DNA from: an uncultured Eubacteriales bacterium
GTDB lineage: Bacteria > Bacillota > Clostridia > Monoglobales > Monoglobaceae
Length of the DNA: 10,038 bases
NCBI GenBank assembly: GCA_905205855.1
Contig: CAJLFL010000058.1
Span: forward strand, 1-10,038
Direction of reading: 5' to 3'
Shown: piece by piece, positions 1 to 6,343 of the stretch
How the letters are laid out: every line of letters begins with the position of its first letter
How positions within the stretch are numbered: the stretch's first letter is position 1
The notes under the pieces: model-generated
What the model saw: only the letters and a program-made list of their open reading frames with translations
Told to the model about the DNA's origin: nothing
The model's database searches: none
Translations under genes and position numbers: made by a program

Positions 1-2
1 CA

Positions 3-722
3 AAAAAAATTCTAAAGCAAATTGATGAAGTAGAGGCTATCTATACCAAAGAACGTATTGAGAAGCAAAGTTTTTCCGTTTGCGTTCCGAGAGCTGCATA
101 TATTTCCGAGGCGTTTGCTAATTTTACAGCTAAAATCACAAACAGTAAACGCTATGAAATATTTTATAAAGAAACGGATTCCGCACATGTAATAAAAAAC
201 CTGCTTCATGCAGACTATAAGCTTGGCATTGTAAGATACGCCGATGGCAACGACAAGTATTTTAAAAAAAAGCTTGAAGAAAAAAATCTGAACTATGAGC
301 TGATTGCCGAGTTTAGCTATGTTATTTTGCTGAGCACCGCTCATCCTATTGCAGAAAAAGAGAATATCAGCTTTGCCGATTTGTCAGAGTATACCGAAAT
401 CGCTCATGCCAATCCATCGTTCCTCTCTTTGCCTATGTCTGCTGTCAAAAAAGAAGAACTGCCCGATGACATTGAAAAAAGAATATATGTTTTTGACAGA
501 GCAAGTCAGTTTGATGTACTTTCTTACAACACCGACTCGTTTATGTGGGTTTCTCCGCTTCCGGAGGCATTGCTAAATCGTTATGGGCTTGTTCAGAAGC
601 AATGCAAGGATAACCAAAGGCATTACCGTGACCTTTTGGTTTATCGAAATGACTATACGCTGTCACAGCTTGACAGATTATTTATAACCGAGCTTTGTGC
701 GTCAAAAAGGCGCAGTATATAA
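3..722 (+). CDS. LysR-type transcriptional regulator, C-terminal part (5' end outside window)
   Basis: An open frame runs in from the left edge and stops at TAA 720-722, giving 239 visible residues. The first visible residues (KKILKQIDEVEAIY) look like the end of the LysR linker helix. What follows reads as the effector-binding domain: a first beta strand (FSVCVPRAAYISEAF), then a central segment VILLSTAHPIAEKENISFADL that matches the 'HPLA..-hL-DL' signature of the LysR substrate-binding fold, and a final helix ending CASKRRSI. The N-terminal winged helix-turn-helix is not in the window. The family binds DNA as tetramers and responds to a small-molecule co-inducer; the effector here cannot be told. 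The gene points towards adhE on the same strand but is separated by 169 bases containing a promoter and operator, so it is probably a separate transcription unit. An ATG at 327 inside the frame is not a credible start. Confidence 0.82.
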   Translation, partial: KKILKQIDEVEAIYTKERIEKQSFSVCVPRAAYISEAFANFTAKITNSKRYEIFYKETDSAHVIKNLLHADYKLGIVRYADGNDKYFKKKLEEKNLNYELIAEFSYVILLSTAHPIAEKENISFADLSEYTEIAHANPSFLSLPMSAVKKEELPDDIEKRIYVFDRASQFDVLSYNTDSFMWVSPLPEALLNRYGLVQKQCKDNQRHYRDLLVYRNDYTLSQLDRLFITELCASKRRSI

Positions 723-745
723 GATATATCCGATTCGATATATCT
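722..745 (+). terminator. AT-rich inverted repeat after the LysR gene, possible weak terminator
   Basis: AGATATATC (722-730) and GATATATCT (737-745) form a perfect 9-bp inverted repeat with a 6-base loop, starting on the last base of the LysR stop codon. A T-rich stretch follows (five T at 755-759, then more), but the uridine tract begins about 10 bases after the stem and the stem is mostly A/T. It may be a weak intrinsic terminator. It could equally be a protein-binding dyad. Confidence 0.4.
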
Positions 746-782
746 GCCTTGCAATTTTTATATTTTACTTCTTTTGCTGAGT

Positions 783-800
783 GTGTTAAAGTTTTAACAA
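783..800 (+). promoter_or_regulatory. Rex (redox-sensing repressor) operator upstream of adhE
   Basis: The 18 bases gtgttaaagttttaacaa match the clostridial Rex consensus TTGTTAANNNNTTAACAA at 13 of 14 defined positions; only the first base differs. Rex binds such palindromes when NADH/NAD+ is low and releases them when NADH accumulates, and adhE genes are classic Rex targets in Clostridia. The site overlaps the likely -35 element of the adhE promoter (794-799), the right place for repression. The sequence match is direct observation; binding by Rex is inferred from the consensus. No rex gene lies in the window. Confidence 0.8.
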
Positions 801-823
801 AGATAGTTGTGTTATATTAAAAT
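794..823 (+). promoter_or_regulatory. Probable SigA-type promoter of the adhE-hydA2 operon
   Basis: TTAACA (794-799; 5 of 6 to TTGACA) and TAAAAT (818-823; 5 of 6 to TATAAT) are separated by 18 bases. The -35 box sits inside the right half of the Rex operator. An alternative -10, TATATT at 813-818, would give too short a spacer with this -35. The resulting leader would be about 60 bases to the adhE start. Confidence 0.55.
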
Positions 824-877
824 AACATGAAAGTTTATTGCTATCTTTGGCTATACTAAAAAAACCGACCATAATTC

Positions 878-884
878 AAGGAGG
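878..884 (+). promoter_or_regulatory. Ribosome binding site fixing the adhE start
   Basis: AAGGAGG is a perfect anti-Shine-Dalgarno match, 7 bases before ATG 892. It rules out the upstream in-frame start near 838. Confidence 0.85.
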
Positions 885-891
885 TTATCAA

Positions 892-3528
892 ATGAAAGCA
901 AGGAACTACGAAATTGTAGACGGTGTAGAAAAGCTTGAAGCAGCTATAGAACGTACAAGAGCCGCACAAAAAAAGTTTGCCGTTTACACACAGGAGCAGG
1001 TTGACAAAATCTTTCTTGCCGCAGCGCTTGCAGCAAACAAAATGCGGATTCCGCTTGCAAAAATGGCTGTGGAAGAAACCGGCATGGGAGTTGTAGAAGA
1101 TAAGGTTATCAAAAACAACTATGCCGCAGAATATATATATAACGCATACAAAAACACAAAAACATGCGGTGTTATTGAGGAAGACAGCGCGTACGGAACA
1201 AAAAAGATAGCTGAACCGATTGGTGTTATCGCAGCTGTTATTCCTACCACCAACCCGACCTCCACCGCAATATTTAAAACACTTATTTCTCTTAAAACAA
1301 GAAACGGAATTATTATCAGCCCTCATCCGAGAGCTAAAAATTCAACTATAGCAGCTGCAAAAATTGTTCTTGAAGCAGCTGTTCAAGCCGGAGCGCCGGA
1401 GAATATAATATCCTGGATTGACGTACCGAGTCTTGAAATGACAAATGTTGTCATGCGCGAAGCTGATACAATTCTGGCAACCGGAGGCCCCGGAATGGTC
1501 AAGGCAGCATATTCAAGCGGGAAACCTGCTTTGGGAGTAGGTGCCGGAAACACGCCTGCTATTATTGATGATTCTGCTGATATAGTTTTAGCGGTTAACT
1601 CAATAATTCATTCAAAGACATTTGACAACGGTATGATTTGTGCATCGGAACAATCTGTTATAGTTCTTAAAGACATATATGATACCGTAAAAAAGGAATT
1701 TGCAGACCGCGGATGCTATTTTCTTGATAAAGAAGAAACCGAAAAGGTACGCAAAACAATAATTATAAACGGTGCATTGAACGCCAAAATTGTCGGTCAG
1801 ACTGCACACACAATAGCATCACTTGCCGGTGTCAAGGTACCGGAAACCGCCAAAATCCTTATAGGTGAAGTTGAATCTACAGAGCTTTCCGAAGAATTTG
1901 CACATGAAAAGCTTTCGCCGGTTTTGGCAATGTATAAAGCAAAGGATATCAAGGACGCATTTAACAAGGCAGAAAAGCTTATTGCAGACGGAGGTTTTGG
2001 TCATACCTCCTCCATCTATATAAATCCGATTACGCAAAAGGCAAAGCTTGACGAATTTGCTGCCCGCATGAAAACCTGCCGTATTCTCGTTAATACTCCT
2101 TCATCTCACGGAGGTATCGGAGATTTGTATAACTTTAAGCTTGCACCGTCACTCACTCTGGGCTGCGGATCTTGGGGAGGAAACTCTGTAAGCGAAAACG
2201 TTGGCGTTAAGCATTTGCTTAACATAAAGACAGTAGCCGAAAGGAGAGAGAATATGCTTTGGTTCAGAGCGCCTGAAAAAATCTATATCAAAAAAGGCTG
2301 TCTGCCTGTTGCACTTGACGAGCTTAAAACCGTCAGAAACGCAAAAAAAGCATTTATTGTTACAGACAGCTTCCTTTATAGTAACGGTTATACCAAACCG
2401 ATTACCGACAAGCTTGATGAAATTGGAATACAGCACTCGGTATTCTTTGATGTTGCCCCGGATCCCACGCTTTCCTGTGCGATAGCCGGCGCGGAACAGA
2501 TGCGTAGCTTTAACCCCGACTGCATTATTGCCCTCGGCGGAGGCTCTGCTATGGATGCGGCAAAAATTATGTGGGTATTATATGAACACCCGGATGCTGA
2601 CTTTATGGATATGGCTATGCGCTTTATTGATATAAGAAAGCGTGTATATACCTTCCCCAAAATGGGAGAAAAGGCATACTTTGTCGCTATTCCGACATCA
2701 GCCGGAACAGGCTCTGAGGTCACCCCGTTTGCAGTTATCACCGACGAAAAAACAGGTGTAAAATATCCGCTTGCCGATTATGAGCTCTTGCCGAACATGG
2801 CAATAGTAGATACCGACTATCATATGTCTGCTCCGAAGGGGCTGACTGCTGCCTCCGGAATAGACGCTGTATCGCATGCGCTTGAGGCATACGCCTCCAT
2901 GATGGCAACCGACTATACCGACGGACTTGCATTAAAGGCTCTTAAAACTATATTTGAGTATCTTCCGCGCGCATATGAAAACGGTCAGACCGATGCAAAG
3001 GCAAGAGAAAAAATGGCAAATGCAGCCACCATGGCAGGTATGGCTTTTGCCAATGCTTTTCTGGGAGTTTGCCACTCAATGGCACACAAGCTCGGAGCTT
3101 TCCATCATCTGCCGCACGGCGTTGCCAATGCTCTTATGTTAGAAGGAGTTTTGCGTTTTAACGCTTCCGAAACGCCTGCAAAAATGGGTACCTTCTCACA
3201 ATATGATCATCCGCACACGCTTGAAAGATATGCTGAGGTTGCAGATTATCTTGGTTTAGGCGGAAGCACTCCGCAGGAGAAGCTTGAAAACCTTATCAAA
3301 GCAGTAAACGAACTTAAAGAACTCGTCGGCATTAAAAATACCATAAAGGATTATGACATTGATGAAAAAGATTTCCTTGACCGTCTTGACGATATGACAG
3401 AACAGGCTTTCGACGATCAGTGCACAGGCGCAAACCCAAGATACCCTCTTATGAGTGAGATAAAACAAATGTATCTTGACGCATATTATGGCAAAAACTA
3501 TAATACAGAGAGAGGGGAAAACAAATGA
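892..3528 (+). CDS. adhE: Bifunctional acetaldehyde/alcohol dehydrogenase AdhE
   Basis: An 878-residue protein of normal AdhE length that reduces acetyl-CoA to acetaldehyde and then ethanol with two NADH in the cytoplasm; the family forms spirosome filaments. Residues 1-440 are the CoA-acylating aldehyde dehydrogenase domain, with catalytic Cys250 in DNGMICASEQ and nucleotide-binding region PTTNPTS (118-124). Residues from about 460 on are the iron-dependent alcohol dehydrogenase domain, with GGGSAMD (549-555), PTSAGTGSE (601-609) and the four expected Fe ligands: Asp658 and His662 (GIDAVSH), His728 (CHSMAHK) and His742 (LPHG). No key residue is missing. The start at 892 is chosen because AAGGAGG (878-884) lies 7 bases upstream and the protein then begins MKARNYEIVD, as AdhE proteins do; the frame stays open back to 838 without such a site. 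It is the first gene after the Rex operator, and its stop codon overlaps the next start by four bases (ATGA), suggesting translational coupling. Confidence 0.97.
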   Translation: MKARNYEIVDGVEKLEAAIERTRAAQKKFAVYTQEQVDKIFLAAALAANKMRIPLAKMAVEETGMGVVEDKVIKNNYAAEYIYNAYKNTKTCGVIEEDSAYGTKKIAEPIGVIAAVIPTTNPTSTAIFKTLISLKTRNGIIISPHPRAKNSTIAAAKIVLEAAVQAGAPENIISWIDVPSLEMTNVVMREADTILATGGPGMVKAAYSSGKPALGVGAGNTPAIIDDSADIVLAVNSIIHSKTFDNGMICASEQSVIVLKDIYDTVKKEFADRGCYFLDKEETEKVRKTIIINGALNAKIVGQTAHTIASLAGVKVPETAKILIGEVESTELSEEFAHEKLSPVLAMYKAKDIKDAFNKAEKLIADGGFGHTSSIYINPITQKAKLDEFAARMKTCRILVNTPSSHGGIGDLYNFKLAPSLTLGCGSWGGNSVSENVGVKHLLNIKTVAERRENMLWFRAPEKIYIKKGCLPVALDELKTVRNAKKAFIVTDSFLYSNGYTKPITDKLDEIGIQHSVFFDVAPDPTLSCAIAGAEQMRSFNPDCIIALGGGSAMDAAKIMWVLYEHPDADFMDMAMRFIDIRKRVYTFPKMGEKAYFVAIPTSAGTGSEVTPFAVITDEKTGVKYPLADYELLPNMAIVDTDYHMSAPKGLTAASGIDAVSHALEAYASMMATDYTDGLALKALKTIFEYLPRAYENGQTDAKAREKMANAATMAGMAFANAFLGVCHSMAHKLGAFHHLPHGVANALMLEGVLRFNASETPAKMGTFSQYDHPHTLERYAEVADYLGLGGSTPQEKLENLIKAVNELKELVGIKNTIKDYDIDEKDFLDRLDDMTEQAFDDQCTGANPRYPLMSEIKQMYLDAYYGKNYNTERGENK

Positions 3529-4274
3529 AGCTTGACAGAGTAATCGCAGTCAGAAATACAAAAACGGTTTACCGCGATGGTGATTTGTGTATAAAAGTAT
3601 TTGAATCCGAGTTTTCAAAGGGTGATGTTCTTAATGAAGCGTTAAATCAGGCACGTGTCGAGGAAACCGGATTGAATATTCCCAAAATCAAAGAGGTTAT
3701 GACGATTGACGGCAAATGGGCTATTGTTTCGGAATATATTAAGGGTAAAACACTTGCACAGCTTATGGAGGAATCCCCGGATAAGAAGAATGAATATATT
3801 GAACATCTTGTTGATTTGCAGCTAAAGGTTCATTCCATGAAATGCCCCATGCTTAACAAGCTAAGAGATAAGATGCGTTATAAGATTTCTCAGACAACAC
3901 TTGACGCAACAACAAGATATGATCTGGATACACGGCTTAACGGTATGCCAATACACAACAAGCTTTGTCACGGTGATTTTAATCCAAGCAATATAATCAT
4001 TGCGGATGACGGCACAGAGTATATTATTGACTGGGCACATGCAACTCAGGGAAACGCCTCTGCAGACGCAGCCAGAACTTATCTTCTTTTCTGGCTTAAC
4101 GGCGATATATCGGGGGCAAATAAATATCTTGAGTTATTCTGCACCAAAAGCAATACCGCAAAACAATATGTCCAGAAATGGATGCCTATTGTTGCGGCAT
4201 CACAGTCGGTCAAGGGCAACAAAGAGGAACGTGAATTCCTGCTCTCTTGGGTTGATGTGGTGGATTATGAGTAA
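3525..4274 (+). CDS. Kinase of the APH/choline-kinase fold, probably regulatory or protein-directed
   Basis: A 249-residue protein with the aminoglycoside/choline-kinase version of the protein-kinase fold. Visible landmarks are a beta-3 lysine (Lys24 in CIKVF), a helix-C glutamate candidate (Glu38), a hinge SEYIKGKTL (69-77), the catalytic loop HGDFNPSNI (149-157, Asp151 and Asn156) and the Mg-binding Asp169 in IIDW. The glycine loop is degenerate (VYRDGD), as is usual in this family. There is no membrane segment or sensor domain. A good site AGAGGGG (3511-3517) precedes the ATG, which overlaps the adhE stop by four bases. The family includes antibiotic, choline, sugar and protein kinases. 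The setting, in an operon with a SpoIIE/PP2C phosphatase and a sensory hydrogenase, favours a regulatory phosphorylation role over drug resistance. From memory, the equivalent gene in the Ruminococcus albus hydS operon was annotated as a Ser/Thr protein kinase. The substrate is unknown. Confidence 0.8.
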   Translation: MKLDRVIAVRNTKTVYRDGDLCIKVFESEFSKGDVLNEALNQARVEETGLNIPKIKEVMTIDGKWAIVSEYIKGKTLAQLMEESPDKKNEYIEHLVDLQLKVHSMKCPMLNKLRDKMRYKISQTTLDATTRYDLDTRLNGMPIHNKLCHGDFNPSNIIIADDGTEYIIDWAHATQGNASADAARTYLLFWLNGDISGANKYLELFCTKSNTAKQYVQKWMPIVAASQSVKGNKEEREFLLSWVDVVDYE

Positions 4275-4278
4275 AATA

Positions 4279-4315
4279 TTTTCGGAATCCCGCCGTTATG
4301 ACGGGATTCCGAAAA
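4279..4315 (+). other. Strong intercistronic hairpin without a U-tract
   Basis: TTTTCGGAATCCCG (4279-4292) pairs perfectly with CGGGATTCCGAAAA (4302-4315): 14 bp around a 9-base loop, five bases after the kinase stop codon. It is followed by A residues and then AT-rich sequence, not a run of T, so it is not a standard intrinsic terminator on either strand. It may act as an mRNA-stability or processing element, or a partial terminator, setting the ratio of adhE/kinase to the downstream genes. Confidence 0.7.
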
Positions 4316-4346
4316 AAATATATAAATAATAAAAGGAGTAAAAGCT

Positions 4347-4586
4347 ATGAAAGTAACGGTATGTATAGGCAGCTCATGTCACATAAAGGGTTCAAGACAG
4401 GTTGTGGAGCAGCTGCAGTATCTGATTTCGGAAAATAATCTTAAAGACAAAATAGACCTCGGCGGAACCTTCTGCATGGGCAGATGTCAGGACGGAGTCT
4501 GTCTTACCGTGGATGGTGAGTTTCATTCCGTGACGCCGGAGGGTACAAAAGAATTCTTTAACAAGGAGATTCTTGCAAAGCTGTAA
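4347..4586 (+). CDS. Small thioredoxin-like [2Fe-2S] ferredoxin (NuoE/HydC-like domain)
   Basis: A 79-residue soluble protein with four cysteines in the thioredoxin-like ferredoxin arrangement: Cys6 and Cys11 (VCIGSSC, C-x4-C) and Cys43 and Cys47 (FCMGRC, C-x3-C), 31 residues between the pairs. A fifth cysteine, Cys52, follows in DGVC. Proteins of this type bind one [2Fe-2S] cluster. As the NuoE/HydC/HndA subunit they pass electrons in NADH dehydrogenases and electron-bifurcating hydrogenases; here the domain is free-standing, with no flavin NADH subunit nearby. AGGAG (4334-4338) sits 8 bases before the ATG. It lies between the kinase and HydS genes, with RNA hairpins on both sides. It may be an electron partner of HydS or HydA2, or a redox element of the signalling chain; the sequence does not decide. 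The fold assignment is firm, the role is inference. Confidence 0.82.
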   Translation: MKVTVCIGSSCHIKGSRQVVEQLQYLISENNLKDKIDLGGTFCMGRCQDGVCLTVDGEFHSVTPEGTKEFFNKEILAKL

Positions 4587-4596
4587 TAAACGACTA

Positions 4597-4650
4597 ATAA
4601 ACCGAACCGCCATGCAATGGCAGGATCTCGGTTTATCGGCTTTGCGATAA
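4597..4650 (+). promoter_or_regulatory. Two mutually exclusive hairpins in front of hydS
   Basis: ATAAACCGA (4597-4605) pairs with TCGGTTTAT (4628-4636) over 9 bp and encloses a second small stem GCCAT/ATGGC (4609-4613 with 4617-4621). A competing 6-bp stem, TTATCG (4633-4638) with CGATAA (4645-4650), shares bases 4633-4636 with the first and ends only four bases before the hydS ribosome binding site. The two cannot form at once. They could influence hydS translation, or one could simply be an RNA-processing site; no known riboswitch is recognised. Confidence 0.45.
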
Positions 4651-4666
4651 GAAAGAGGTGTACCAT

Positions 4667-6343
4667 ATGCCGGATTGTCTTACCTTAAAAAAATCAAATT
4701 GTAAAAATTGCTATAAATGTATACGTCATTGTCCTGTAAAATCCATACGGTTCTCAGGAAATCAAGCACACATTGTCGGTAATGAATGTATTTTATGCGG
4801 GCACTGTTTTGTAGTCTGTCCGCAGAATGCTAAGCAAATAGTTGATGAAACAGAAAAGGTAAAGGTGCTTTTGCAGAGCGGCAATCCTGTCTTTGTAAGC
4901 ATAGCGCCATCATTTGCCGCAAATTATGACGGTGTCGGAATAAATGCCATGCGAAGCGCTTTAAAGCAGCTTGGCTTTTTTGACGTTGAGGAAACCGCAA
5001 TCGGTGCAACCATAGTAAAGAATGAATACGAGCGTATGCTAAAGGAGGATGAACGCGATATCATAATATCATCATGCTGTCATTCCATAAACCTCCTTAT
5101 TCAAAAACATTTTCCGGCAGAGCTTAAATATCTCGCCGATGTGGTTTCACCTATGCAGGCGCACTGCCTGAATATCAAAGAGCGTTATCCCGATGCAAAG
5201 ACTGTCTTTATCGGTCCGTGCGTCGCCAAAAAAGACGAGGCGGAGCATTATTCCGGCATAGTTGACGCAGTGCTCACATTTGAGGAACTTACCGCATGGT
5301 TTAATGAGAGCGGCATAGAGCTGAAGCGCGAGATGGACTCTGATATTCAAAGCCGCGCAAGGTTCTTTCCTACTACCGGCGGCATACTTAAAACAATGAA
5401 AACCGATGAGCCGGGATATACATATCTTGCCTTAGACGGCGTTGAAAACTGTATAGCCGCACTTAAAGATATTGAAAGCGGAAAAATACATAAATGCTTT
5501 ATTGAGATGTCCGCATGCGTGGGCAGCTGTGTCGGCGGCCCCGTTATGGAAAAATACCACCGCATGCCGGTACATGACTATATGGCGATTGCAAATTTTG
5601 CCGGCGAAAAGGATTTTGATGTAAAGCAGCCCGAATCATACAATCTAAAAAAAGAATTTGAGTTTATAGAACGCAAGCTGCAAGCCCCGACCAAGCAGGA
5701 AATCACGGAAATTCTGCGGCAGATGGGAAAAATGAAGCCCAGTGATGAGCTTAACTGCGGCTCATGCGGATATGATTCCTGCCGTGAAAAGGCCATTGCC
5801 ATATACCAGGGAAAAGCAGAAATATCCATGTGTCTTCCGTATCTTAAAGATAAAGCCGAAAGCTTTTCCGATAACATTGTAAATAATACCCCGAACGGAA
5901 TCATTGTTCTTAACGAAAAGCTTGAAGTTCAGCAAATAAACGCAGCCGCGAGAGAAATCATGAATATACGCAGCAGCTCTGATATATTGGGTGACCAGGT
6001 TGTACGCATACTCGATCCGGGAGTTTTTATGGAGGTTCTGCAAAGCGGACGTGATTCCAAACCGCAAAGGCTGTACCTTGCCGAATACAAAAAGTATGTT
6101 GAACAAACGGTAATATACGACGGCTCTTACCACCTCTTAATTTGCATAATGCGTGACGTAACGGATGAAGAAAGTCAGCGCGAGAAAAAGGAGGTCATAA
6201 GCCGCCGAACCATAGAAACCGCTGACAAGGTTGTTGACAAACAAATGCGGATTGTCCAGGAGATAGCCTCACTTCTTGGTGAAACAGCCGCAGAAACCAA
6301 AATTGCACTTTCAAAACTTAAGGAGTCGATTTCTGATGAATGA
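4667..6343 (+). CDS. hydS: Putative H2-sensing [FeFe]-hydrogenase with PAS domain (group C, HydS)
   Basis: A 558-residue cytoplasmic multidomain protein. In order it has a two-cluster ferredoxin domain (Cys12/15/18/22 and Cys41/44/47/51); an H-cluster domain (about 70-320) with L1 SSCCHSI (Cys137, Cys138), L2 GPCVAKKDE (Cys185) and L3 EMSACVGSC (Cys284, Cys288); a CxxCxxxxC...C Fe-S module (Cys364, 367, 372, 389); a PAS domain (about 400-500); and a charged C-terminal helix (about 500-558) suited to signal output. The two active-site methionines of catalytic enzymes are replaced (Gly183 in L2, Ser282 in L3), as in sensory group C proteins. It would read H2 or redox state and pass this on through PAS. 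The ATG at 4667 is preferred: AAGAGG (4652-4657, within GAAAGAGGTG) is well spaced for it, whereas the in-frame GTG at 4658 lacks a site. The gene overlaps the phosphatase gene by 8 bases, arguing that the two proteins act together. Gene name by analogy with Ruminococcus albus HydS. Confidence 0.9.
   Translation: MPDCLTLKKSNCKNCYKCIRHCPVKSIRFSGNQAHIVGNECILCGHCFVVCPQNAKQIVDETEKVKVLLQSGNPVFVSIAPSFAANYDGVGINAMRSALKQLGFFDVEETAIGATIVKNEYERMLKEDERDIIISSCCHSINLLIQKHFPAELKYLADVVSPMQAHCLNIKERYPDAKTVFIGPCVAKKDEAEHYSGIVDAVLTFEELTAWFNESGIELKREMDSDIQSRARFFPTTGGILKTMKTDEPGYTYLALDGVENCIAALKDIESGKIHKCFIEMSACVGSCVGGPVMEKYHRMPVHDYMAIANFAGEKDFDVKQPESYNLKKEFEFIERKLQAPTKQEITEILRQMGKMKPSDELNCGSCGYDSCREKAIAIYQGKAEISMCLPYLKDKAESFSDNIVNNTPNGIIVLNEKLEVQQINAAAREIMNIRSSSDILGDQVVRILDPGVFMEVLQSGRDSKPQRLYLAEYKKYVEQTVIYDGSYHLLICIMRDVTDEESQREKKEVISRRTIETADKVVDKQMRIVQEIASLLGETAAETKIALSKLKESISDE

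Noticed and set aside
12..344. Open frame of 110 codons on the minus strand at the left edge
   Set aside because: The plus-strand frame reads as a LysR effector domain through the same bases; the antisense product is a low-complexity Phe/Ile-rich shadow.
838..891. Upstream extension of AdhE by 18 residues
   Set aside because: It begins at a TTG with no ribosome binding site, adds residues not typical of AdhE, and runs through the strong AAGGAGG that serves the ATG at 892.
856..1326. Open frame of 156 codons on the minus strand inside adhE
   Set aside because: It lies wholly opposite a clearly coding adhE segment, has an amino-acid mix rich in Cys, Phe and Asn typical of an antisense shadow, and no ribosome binding site or family likeness.
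3525..4274. Aminoglycoside resistance gene
   Set aside because: Only the fold supports this; operon context with a phosphatase and HydS, and the absence of mobile-element features, argue against a resistance cassette.
4658..4666. GTG start for HydS three codons upstream
   Set aside because: The GTG overlaps the purine-rich site that serves ATG 4667 and has no comparable site of its own; the difference is only three residues.
6276..6335. Longer start for the phosphatase within hydS
   Set aside because: The 20 added residues come from out-of-frame hydS coding sequence; the ATG at 6336 has its own AAGGAG and begins with family-like sequence.
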